The translations under genes were made by a program, and so were the position numbers. The notes under the pieces are model-generated. The model saw only the letters and a program-made list of their open reading frames with translations, was not told where the DNA came from and did not search any database. This document shows positions 1 through 5,417 of a stretch of DNA of 6,374 nucleotides, one piece after another. The first letter of the stretch is position 1. The number at the start of each line of letters is the position of its first letter. The stretch comes from Pseudomonadota bacterium (GTDB lineage Bacteria > Pseudomonadota > Gammaproteobacteria > Burkholderiales > Burkholderiaceae_B). The DNA is taken from positions 1 to 6,374 of the forward strand of contig JAEYZR010000335.1 of the NCBI GenBank assembly GCA_023427945.1, in the 5' to 3' direction.

Positions 1-51
1 ATTCTGGTGAACGCAGTATTCGCCATCAGCCTGAGCGGGGTGGGGCTATGA
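1..51 (+). CDS. MlaE-type ABC permease, C-terminal end only (partial)
   Basis: Only the last 16 codons are present, read in frame 1 from base 1 to a TGA at 49-51. They translate to ILVNAVFAISLSGVGL, a hydrophobic end that resembles the last membrane segment of MlaE-family permeases, which often finish with an N/D-A-(V/I/L)-F-A pattern. The identification rests mainly on context: the stop codon overlaps the ATG of an MlaF-like ATPase (ATGA at 48-51), and permease-ATPase-MCE is the standard gene order of these transporters. In the family this protein is the inner-membrane subunit that couples ATP hydrolysis to lipid movement through the MCE ring. The rest of the gene lies left of the window. 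Confidence 0.72.
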   Translation: MLVNAVFAISLSGVGL

Positions 52-857
52 GCGAGGCGGTCACACTGGCTCCCATCGTTGCCGTGCAAGGGTTGCGCAC
101 GGCATTTGGCGAGCATGTCGTTCACGACAATCTCAATCTCTCCGTGCAGCCCGGAGAGATCCTGTCGCTGGTGGGCGGATCGGGCTCGGGCAAGACGGCG
201 CTGTTGCGTCAGATCATTGGCCTGAGCGAGCCGGTGGCGGGCACCGTCGAGGTGTTCGGACGCGATCTGCAAAGGCTCAGTCCTGTACGCCGTCGTCTGC
301 TGTCGCGCCGCTGGGGCGTCTTGTTCCAGGCGGGCGCGCTGTTCTCCGCGCTCTCGGTGTTCGACAACATCGCCCTGCCCATGCGGGAACTTCGCTCGGT
401 GCCTGAACCCTTGGTGCGCGACGTGGTCAGAAGCCGGCTGGCAATGGTCGGGCTGACTGCGCAGGACGGTTTCAAGCGGCCCTCGGATCTCTCGGGCGGC
501 ATGATCAAGCGGGTCGCCCTGGCGCGTGCCCTTGCTCTGGACCCGGAATTGCTGTTTCTGGATGAGCCGACCGCCGGACTGGATCCCGAGCGTTCGGACG
601 AATTCGTGGAACTGGTACGCGATCTGCATGAGCAGTTGTGCTTCACGGTGGTCATGGTGACGCACGATCTGGATACCCTGTTGGCCTTGTCATCCAGAGT
701 CGCGGTGCTGGCCGAGAAGCGCGTGATCGCCAGCGGGACGGTCCAGGAGGTACTGGAAGTCGACCATCCCTTCATAAAAACCTTCTTTCTGGGTGAGCGT
801 GGCCGCCGTGCGCTGGCTCACCTGGTACCCGAGGAACTATTGCATGGAAAATCGTAG
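48..857 (+). CDS. MlaF-like ABC transporter ATP-binding protein
   Basis: A 269-residue cytoplasmic ATPase expected to power an MCE-type lipid transporter. All nucleotide-binding motifs are visible: Walker A GGSGSGKT (43-50), Q-loop Gln94 within LFQAGALF (92-99), signature LSGGM (148-152), Walker B LLFLDE (168-173), D-loop AGLDP (176-180) and switch His206 in VTHD. The stretch LFQ-GALF followed by VFDN, and a signature ending in Met rather than Gln, are typical of the MlaF branch rather than of importers for small solutes. The tail after about residue 240 matches the extra C-terminal segment by which MlaF proteins contact partners. The start ATG overlaps the permease stop (ATGA), with G-rich sequence at 36-45 as a plausible ribosome binding site, and the end overlaps the MCE gene by 14 bases. 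It is not called mlaF because the operon lacks the mlaB/mlaC signature within the window. Confidence 0.93.
   Translation: MSEAVTLAPIVAVQGLRTAFGEHVVHDNLNLSVQPGEILSLVGGSGSGKTALLRQIIGLSEPVAGTVEVFGRDLQRLSPVRRRLLSRRWGVLFQAGALFSALSVFDNIALPMRELRSVPEPLVRDVVRSRLAMVGLTAQDGFKRPSDLSGGMIKRVALARALALDPELLFLDEPTAGLDPERSDEFVELVRDLHEQLCFTVVMVTHDLDTLLALSSRVAVLAEKRVIASGTVQEVLEVDHPFIKTFFLGERGRRALAHLVPEELLHGKS
831..835 (+). promoter_or_regulatory. Shine-Dalgarno site that fixes the MCE gene start
   Basis: GAGGA lies inside the 3' end of the ATPase gene, eight bases before the ATG at 844. No comparable site precedes the GTG at 793, which would add 17 residues with no recognisable membrane-protein role ahead of the natural N-terminus. 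This supports initiation at 844. Confidence 0.7.
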
Positions 858-1797
858 CCACGCTTTGATGGCGGGCATCTTCACGCTGGTGCTGGTGTTT
901 GCCGCTGCCGCCGTTGCGTTCTGGATCGGACGCGATCGTGGCGCTGTGTCGGTGTATGACCTGGTGACGCAGAGTTCGGTCAATGGATTGTCCACGCAAT
1001 CGCAGGTGCGCTTTCAGGGCGTCACCGTGGGACGCGTGCAGTCCATGCGCTTCGACCCAGACAAGCCCGGCTCGGTACGGGTGCGCATTGCCGTCTCGCA
1101 GGAAACGCCGGTGAGCAGCAATACCTGGGCTGAGTTGGGTACGCGCGGGCTGACCGGGCAGGCTGTGGTCGAACTGCGTGACGACGGCCAGGCAGGTGAA
1201 CGCCTGAACAGCGCCGACGGCGACCCGCCCACTATTCCCATCCGCCCCGGCATGTTGCAGAAGCTGGAGGAACGCGGCACAGCGATTCTGGATTCGGTCG
1301 AGCGGGCTGCCCAGCAGATGAATCGCCTGGTCAGTGAGGAAAACGTGCAGCGCTTTGATCAGACGATGGCCAGCATGGCGGGGCTGGCGGGCTCGCTCGA
1401 GACATCCGCCCGGGCATTGCAGCCCACGCTGGATCGAGCCGCGCCCTTGATGGATGCACTTACCCAGGCCACGCGCCGGGCCGATGCCACGGCACGCGAG
1501 GTCGGCCAGCTGACGGCGTCAGCGCGTCAGATGCTCGAGGACCTGCAGGCCAGCGGTGGGCCGTTGGACATGGCCACTCGCAGCATGCACGAACTGTCCT
1601 GGGCCGTGTCCCGGCTGGGTCACGACACCGCTCCCCAGCTGGGGACGATGGCGCAGGACATGAGCGCTGCGGCGCGGGCGGCTGCGCGCACCATGCAGCA
1701 GATTGGAGACCGGCCCCAGTCGGTATTGTTCGGGCCCGCTCCCGTACAGCCCGGTCCGGGTGAGCGCGGCTTCAAAGGTTTTGGGAGACCACAATGA
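844..1797 (+). CDS. MCE-domain (MlaD-like) substrate-binding protein of lipid ABC transporter
   Basis: A 317-residue protein with a short cytoplasmic start (MENRSHALM), one transmembrane anchor at about 10-28, and a single MCE domain at about 36-113. The domain contains the typical stretch VNGLSTQSQVRFQGVTVGRV (47-66) and, near its end, LGTRGLTGQAVVEL (98-111). Residues 134-290 are predicted largely helical, rich in Ala, Gln, Met and Arg, and could form the coiled-coil or tunnel section above the ring. The C-terminus is Pro/Gly-rich (RPQSVLFGPAP, then PGPGERGF). MCE proteins form hexameric rings that bind lipid in the periplasm. The ATG at 844 is preferred over an in-frame GTG at 793 because it has GAGGA at 831-835, eight bases upstream, and gives the usual MEN(R)-hydrophobic N-terminus. 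It overlaps the ATPase end by 14 bases and the lipoprotein start by 4, so tight co-translation is likely. Confidence 0.93.
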   Translation: MENRSHALMAGIFTLVLVFAAAAVAFWIGRDRGAVSVYDLVTQSSVNGLSTQSQVRFQGVTVGRVQSMRFDPDKPGSVRVRIAVSQETPVSSNTWAELGTRGLTGQAVVELRDDGQAGERLNSADGDPPTIPIRPGMLQKLEERGTAILDSVERAAQQMNRLVSEENVQRFDQTMASMAGLAGSLETSARALQPTLDRAAPLMDALTQATRRADATAREVGQLTASARQMLEDLQASGGPLDMATRSMHELSWAVSRLGHDTAPQLGTMAQDMSAAARAAARTMQQIGDRPQSVLFGPAPVQPGPGERGFKGFGRPQ

Positions 1798-2420
1798 TTG
1801 ACTGGATGCGTGCAGTTCGTGTGACGGCCGGGGTATGCACGGCCCTGGTCCTGGCGGCCTGCGTGAGCCCGCGTGGCAGTGCGCCGTCCGAGCGCCCGCA
1901 GCACTATGACCTGGGGCCCCCGGCGATGCTGGATTCGCGCACCACGGCGGACCAGTACGCGCCGGTGGTGCTGTTCATGGATGCCGCGCCTGTACTGGCT
2001 GACACCGGCATGTTGTGGCGGGTGGGCGAGAGCGCCTCACCGCAGTCCTATGCGCAGGCCCGCTGGGCGGCCACGCCGGTGCAGCTCGTGCGCCAACGAC
2101 TGGTGGATCATATGTCGGCGCAGCGTCCGGTACTGACGGAATCGGTCGTGGCCGACGTGGCTCAATTGCGCGTCACCCTCACCCGTTTCGAGCAGGTCTT
2201 CGCCGACGATGGCGGCAGCAGCCAGGGCCATGTCGGCCTGCGGGTGATGCTCGTGCAGGACCGGCGGGTGATCGCCGCGACACGCATCGATACGCATGCA
2301 CCCGCACCCACGCAGGATGCGCAGGGCGGTGTGCAGGCCTTGCGGGTCGCCAGCGACGAAGCCGCCAGACAACTGTCGTATTGGGCGCAGGTGCAGAATG
2401 CGCCCGCAAAAACCAGATAA
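1794..2420 (+). CDS. ABC-type transport auxiliary lipoprotein (PqiC/ABC_trans_aux-like)
   Basis: A 208-residue predicted lipoprotein. The signal sequence has basic residues at Arg6 and Arg9, a hydrophobic core, and a lipobox L20-A21-A22-C23, giving a mature protein of 186 residues with lipidated Cys23. Residue +2 is Val, not Asp, which in proteobacteria predicts sorting to the outer membrane. Just after the linker is HYDLGPP (37-43), the Y-x-L-type opening strand of this family. Residues 84-104, with a Tyr and an RW pair followed by TPVQLVRQRL, match the usual middle of the domain. In MCE transporters of the Pqi type this partner sits at the outer membrane and is thought to dock the MCE tunnel. 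The ATG overlaps the MCE stop (ATGA, 1794-1797) and has GGGAG at 1783-1787 six bases upstream. Family assignment is good; the exact substrate is unknown. Confidence 0.88.
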   Translation: MIDWMRAVRVTAGVCTALVLAACVSPRGSAPSERPQHYDLGPPAMLDSRTTADQYAPVVLFMDAAPVLADTGMLWRVGESASPQSYAQARWAATPVQLVRQRLVDHMSAQRPVLTESVVADVAQLRVTLTRFEQVFADDGGSSQGHVGLRVMLVQDRRVIAATRIDTHAPAPTQDAQGGVQALRVASDEAARQLSYWAQVQNAPAKTR

Positions 2421-2434
2421 AGAGAGAAATCAAG

Positions 2435-3094
2435 ATGTCCGAAAACCCCACCCATCTCGTATTCGAAGGTCAGGCCGGCGTGATCGACTGCGCCATCGAC
2501 TGGCCCGCGACGAAGCCGCCTCGCGGCTGGGCGCTGGTCCTGCATCCTCATCCCCTGCACGGGGGCGCGCGAGGCAACAAGGTGGTCACCACCATTGCGC
2601 GGGCCTGCACGCAGGAAGGGCTGGTGGCGATCCGCCCGGACTTCAGGGGGGTGGGAAAATCCGCTGGCGCCTTTGACAGCGCACGTGGCGAGACGGCCGA
2701 TATGGCGGCGCTCGTGAGCCAATGGCGCGAGCGTTATCCGGAGCTGGCCGACGCGCCGTGGGTGCTTGCGGGGTTCTCGTTCGGGACAGCGGTTGTGGCG
2801 CAACTGCATGCCGTGCTTGCAGAACAGGGCACCGGCGTCATGCCCGGCGCCGTCATCCTGGCGGGGCCTGCAGTCAAGCGTTTCCTGTTCCGCGACATTG
2901 CGTTGCCCGCCGATACCCTGTTGATTCATGGTGTGCAGGACGAGGTCGTGCCTTTGACCGAAGTGCAGACCTGGGCTGAAGGTGTCGGGCTGGAGGTGGT
3001 CACGGTCGAAGAGGCCACCCACTTCTTTCATGGCAAGCTGATCGAGCTCAAGGCCCTGGTCACCCAGAGGCTGCAGACGATAATGGCGGACTGA
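2435..3094 (+). CDS. Alpha/beta hydrolase (COG2945-like), cytoplasmic
   Basis: A 219-residue single-domain alpha/beta hydrolase with no signal peptide. The likely oxyanion-hole region is HPHPLHGG (37-44). The nucleophile elbow is GFSFG with Ser115 (113-117). The acid is Asp169 in HGVQDEVVPL and the base His196 in ATHFFHG, so the catalytic triad appears complete. A GVGKSAG loop (72-78) and RPDFRG (67-72) also fit COG2945/KANL3-Tex30-like hydrolases, whose natural substrates are mostly unknown; an esterase or thioesterase role is possible but not shown. The open frame extends left to 2015 through the lipoprotein gene, but ATG 2435 is chosen because the translated similarity begins there and purine-rich AGAGAG (2421-2426) lies eight bases upstream. 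It follows the lipoprotein stop by 14 bases, so it probably shares the transporter transcript. Its 3' end overlaps the opposing c-di-GMP gene by 35 bases. Confidence 0.9.
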   Translation: MSENPTHLVFEGQAGVIDCAIDWPATKPPRGWALVLHPHPLHGGARGNKVVTTIARACTQEGLVAIRPDFRGVGKSAGAFDSARGETADMAALVSQWRERYPELADAPWVLAGFSFGTAVVAQLHAVLAEQGTGVMPGAVILAGPAVKRFLFRDIALPADTLLIHGVQDEVVPLTEVQTWAEGVGLEVVTVEEATHFFHGKLIELKALVTQRLQTIMAD

Positions 3095-5207
3095 AGGGAT
3101 TCAGGTACGAGTCGCCATCGCGGTCCTGAGGCCCGGGGCCGTTGTCGTCTTTCAGGAATTTTTCGAACGCTTCAGCGCTCATGGGCCGTTCCAGCCAGAA
3201 GCCCTGCACCTGATCGCAGTTCAGGCTGCGCAACATGTCCAGTTGCGAGCGCGTTTCCACGCCTTCGGCCACCACCTCCATGTTCAGCGAGTGGGCCAGT
3301 GCGACGATGGCCGCCACGATGGCGCGCCCCTCCGCGCCGTGGGTATCCAGCCCGCTGGTGAAGAAGCGGTCGATCTTCAACTGCTGTACGCGGAACTGCT
3401 GCAGGTAGGCCAGGCTGGAATAACCGGTGCCGAAGTCGTCGATGGCGATTTCGAACCCGTAGTCATGAAACGCCGCGAGGGTCTGCGCCGTCAGCGCCGC
3501 ATCCTGCATGGCCACTGTTTCGGTGATTTCGAACATGATGCGCGAGGGCGATATGCCCGCTCGCCTGACGATGTCGTGCATGGTCTGCACCACGTCCGGC
3601 TGGCGTAATTGCTGGGGCGAGAGGTTCACGGCCATTTTCACCGGCGTCTTTCCCTGCGCATCCCAGAGCCGCAGATGGCGGCATACCTCGCGCAGTACCC
3701 AGTTGCCGATTGCAATGATCTGGCCGGATCGTTCGGCTACGGGAATGAATTCTGCCGGCGTGAGCGATCCCAGTTCGGGATGGTGCCAGCGCAACAGCGC
3801 TTCGGCACCGGTCAGTGTCCGGCTGGCGCCCAGAAACTTGGGCTGAAAGTTCAGCGTGAAGCCGCCGTCGGCGAGGGTGTCCTGCAGCCCTTTCTGTATG
3901 AGCAGCATACGCGTGGCCTTCGCACCCATGCTCGGCTCATAGAAGCGGTAGGTGTTGCGACCGTCTTCCTTGGCGCCATACATGGCGATGTCGGCATTCT
4001 TGAGCAGGGTGTCCACGGTCTCGCCATCGCGCGGAAACATCGCAACACCGATGCTGGGCGTGATGCGCAGCGCGGTCGCACCCGCCACCAGGTCGGGCAC
4101 CATTGCGCGCTCGATGGCTTTGCACAGGTCGATGGCGGCGTCCTCGCTGTCGCGATCCATGATCACGACGAATTCATCGCCGCCCAGCCGGGCGATGAAC
4201 TCATGCCGTCCGGCAATCTGGCGCAGACGATCGGCAAAGGCGCGCAACATGGCGTCCCCCACCGTGTGGCCCAGCGAATCGTTGATGGACTTGAATCCGT
4301 CCAGATCCATGAACAGGACGGCCAGCCTGGCATCGCGTTCGCGGGCGCTGTGTATCTTGTTCTGCAGGGTCTCGACCAGCGAGGCCCGGTTGGGCAGGTT
4401 GGTCAGCTCGTCCTGGGTGGCCATGCGCAGTAACGCCATGTTGAGCTTGTCCAGCGAGCCGGTCAGCGTGCGTTGCGAGCGTACGTGACGGCTTTCCATG
4501 TCGGCGACCAGCAAGGTGACCATCAGGATGAGCAGGGTGGCGAATCCCACCAGCCAGGTCAGGGACGTCGTGTCCACGGCGCCTGCCGCCAGGCAGACGG
4601 CATTGTCGGCAAACCGCGCCGCATGCATGCCGCTGTAGTGCATGCCGGTAATGCCGAGGGCGAGAATGATCGATGCGCCGACCCGTTTGGTCAGCAGACG
4701 GCTTTGGGTTTCCAGCGACAGCGCGCTGGCCAGAGCCAGTGCGACGATGGAGGCAATGACCGCAATGGCCAGCGACAGGCCGACCCAAAACGGATCGTAC
4801 GAGATGGCGGGCGACATCTGCATGCCTTGCATGCCGACGTAATGCATGCCCGCGATGCCGCTGCCCATCATGACGCCGCCCGCTATCTGCACCGGCCAGC
4901 CGAGCTTTGGGCGAGTCGCCAGCGAAAGCGCGAGAAACGACGCCAGAATGGCGATTCCCAGCGAAACGATGGTCGGCACGAGGGCATGACCCATGGGAAT
5001 GGGTAGCGTGAACGCCAGCATGCCGATGAAGTGCATGGACCAGATGCCCACGCCCAGGGCGATGGCGCCGGCGGACAACCAGCAGTTCTGTGCGAACTTG
5101 CTGGTCGCGGCCGCAATGCGTGAGGTCAGGCTCAGCGCTGTATAGGCTGCCACGCAGGCAACGAGCAGCGAGAGTCCAACCGTCCAGAAATCGTAGAAGC
5201 CTTTCAT
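3060..5207 (-). CDS. MHYT-GGDEF-EAL membrane c-di-GMP synthase/phosphodiesterase
   Basis: A 715-residue inner-membrane signalling protein of the MucR/YkoW layout. Residues 1-236 form about seven membrane segments with three MHYT-type motifs: MHFIGM (58-63), MHYVGM (121-126) and MHYSGM (189-194). MHYT domains have been proposed to sense gases or redox state through bound metal. A GGDEF domain follows (about 263-425) with DLDGFKSINDSLGH (301-314) and intact GGDEF (342-346). The inhibitory RxxD site is absent: its expected place reads GRHE (333-336). The EAL domain (about 440-686) keeps EALLR (469-473), Asn528, EITE (560-563), DDFGTGYSSL (590-599), KID (611-613), EGVE (648-651) and QG (668-669), so phosphodiesterase activity is expected; whether cyclase activity also occurs is open. 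A polar tail (686-715) runs into the hydrolase gene. The start at 5207 is the first ATG after an in-frame stop at 5268-5270, though its Shine-Dalgarno is weak. Confidence 0.95.
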   Translation of the reverse strand: MKGFYDFWTVGLSLLVACVAAYTALSLTSRIAAATSKFAQNCWLSAGAIALGVGIWSMHFIGMLAFTLPIPMGHALVPTIVSLGIAILASFLALSLATRPKLGWPVQIAGGVMMGSGIAGMHYVGMQGMQMSPAISYDPFWVGLSLAIAVIASIVALALASALSLETQSRLLTKRVGASIILALGITGMHYSGMHAARFADNAVCLAAGAVDTTSLTWLVGFATLLILMVTLLVADMESRHVRSQRTLTGSLDKLNMALLRMATQDELTNLPNRASLVETLQNKIHSARERDARLAVLFMDLDGFKSINDSLGHTVGDAMLRAFADRLRQIAGRHEFIARLGGDEFVVIMDRDSEDAAIDLCKAIERAMVPDLVAGATALRITPSIGVAMFPRDGETVDTLLKNADIAMYGAKEDGRNTYRFYEPSMGAKATRMLLIQKGLQDTLADGGFTLNFQPKFLGASRTLTGAEALLRWHHPELGSLTPAEFIPVAERSGQIIAIGNWVLREVCRHLRLWDAQGKTPVKMAVNLSPQQLRQPDVVQTMHDIVRRAGISPSRIMFEITETVAMQDAALTAQTLAAFHDYGFEIAIDDFGTGYSSLAYLQQFRVQQLKIDRFFTSGLDTHGAEGRAIVAAIVALAHSLNMEVVAEGVETRSQLDMLRSLNCDQVQGFWLERPMSAEAFEKFLKDDNGPGPQDRDGDSYLNPFSPPLSSAASG
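4641..5045 (-). repeat. Three internal MHYT sensor repeats within the c-di-GMP gene
   Basis: The pattern G-I-x-(S/G)-M-H-(F/Y)-x-G-M occurs three times at residues 54-63, 117-126 and 185-194, spaced 63 and 68 residues apart. The second and third copies are also alike in DNA: TGCATGCC is seen near 4639-4645 and 4843-4849. This is the normal triplicated architecture of the MHYT domain, probably from ancient internal duplication of a two-helix unit, and is not a mobile repeat. Confidence 0.85.
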
Positions 5208-5258
5208 GAGGCGCAGCAGGTCCCAGCTCTTGCAGCAATCGGCGCGATTTCGGATTCG

Positions 5259-5268
5259 AGCCCGGGCT
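5259..5268. repeat. 10-base perfect palindrome AGCCCGGGCT in the divergent region
   Basis: AGCCCGGGCT is self-complementary over ten bases. It lies in the predicted leader of the minus-strand gene, 52 bases before its start. It could be a regulator site or a minor RNA stem, but such GC palindromes also arise by chance in high-GC DNA. Confidence 0.35.
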
Positions 5269-5284
5269 TACGCGAAGAACGGGG

Positions 5285-5290
5285 AGTGTA
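5285..5290 (-). promoter_or_regulatory. Possible -10 element for the MHYT-GGDEF-EAL gene
   Basis: Read on the minus strand this is TACACT, which matches four of six bases of TATAAT. It would start transcription near 5278 and leave a leader of about 70 bases before the ATG at 5207. The -35 region is poor: AGAACA (5309-5314, minus strand) sits 18 bases away and matches only the ACA end of the consensus. It is offered as the best candidate, not a firm call. Confidence 0.3.
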
Positions 5291-5325
5291 ACGTAGCATG
5301 GCGTGATGTGTTCTTCGGCAAAAGG

Positions 5326-5340
5326 GAACGTTGTCCGTTC
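5326..5340. promoter_or_regulatory. Inverted repeat GAACG-N5-CGTTC, possible operator
   Basis: The arms GAACG (5326-5330) and CGTTC (5336-5340) are perfect complements separated by TTGTC. A second overlapping symmetric core, AACGTT, lies at 5327-5332. The repeat ends inside the putative -35 of the carboxypeptidase promoter and lies upstream of the left-facing -10 candidate, so a protein bound here could affect both divergent genes. The 5-base arms are short and no regulator is assigned. Confidence 0.35.
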
Positions 5341-5367
5341 AACACAGTCTGAGTCGTTGCCTATAAT
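5338..5367 (+). promoter_or_regulatory. Sigma70-type promoter for the D-Ala-D-Ala carboxypeptidase gene
   Basis: A perfect -10 box TATAAT lies at 5362-5367. The best-spaced -35 is TTCAAC at 5338-5343, 18 bases upstream, matching three of six positions of TTGACA. Transcription would begin near 5374, giving a leader of about 44 bases. A TG pair at 5358-5359 sits one base too far upstream to count as a standard extended -10. The match of the -10 in otherwise GC-rich DNA, in the only sizeable intergenic gap, makes the call reasonable. Confidence 0.6.
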
Positions 5368-5370
5368 CCC

Positions 5371-5384
5371 AAGTGCGTGCACTT
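5371..5384 (+). repeat. Perfect inverted repeat AAGTGC-GT-GCACTT at the predicted start of transcription
   Basis: The arms AAGTGC (5371-5376) and GCACTT (5379-5384) are exact complements; as RNA the stem would be five pairs with a CGUG loop. It begins four bases after the TATAAT box and so spans the expected transcription start. It may be an operator or a 5'-end hairpin. The T-runs at 5392-5396 and 5398-5402 follow seven or more bases later, which makes it a poor match for an intrinsic terminator. Confidence 0.45.
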
Positions 5385-5417
5385 TGCCGTATTTTTGTTT
5401 TTGAATGAATCCTGCCG

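Noticed and set aside
489..503. ATPase signature LSGGM instead of LSGGQ as a possible defect
   Set aside because: LSGGM is the usual form in the MlaF branch, so it supports the family call and is not a mutation.
793..843. GTG start adding 17 residues to the MCE protein
   Set aside because: It lacks a suitable ribosome binding site, and the ATG at 844 has GAGGA at good spacing and gives the standard N-terminus.
2015..2434. Upstream extension of the hydrolase frame through the lipoprotein gene
   Set aside because: The extension reads as Arg/Gly-rich shadow sequence and the alpha/beta hydrolase fold begins after ATG 2435.
2162..3031. 289-residue minus-strand open frame opposite the lipoprotein and hydrolase genes
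   Set aside because: Its protein is rich in Arg, His, Gly and Cys with no recognisable domain, while both plus-strand genes have clear family motifs. It is a high-GC antisense shadow.
3130..3140. GGCCC-G-GGGCC inverted repeat just after the hydrolase stop as a terminator
   Set aside because: The loop is one base, there is no following T-run on either strand, and it lies inside the c-di-GMP coding sequence.
3609..4433. 274-residue plus-strand open frame inside the c-di-GMP gene
   Set aside because: Composition (many Gly, Gln, His, Arg) and lack of motifs mark it as the antisense shadow of the GGDEF/EAL coding sequence.
5251..5270. GCTCGAATCCG on the minus strand, resembling a tRNA T-arm
   Set aside because: The flanking bases do not form the five-pair T-stem and no acceptor, D or anticodon arms are found nearby.
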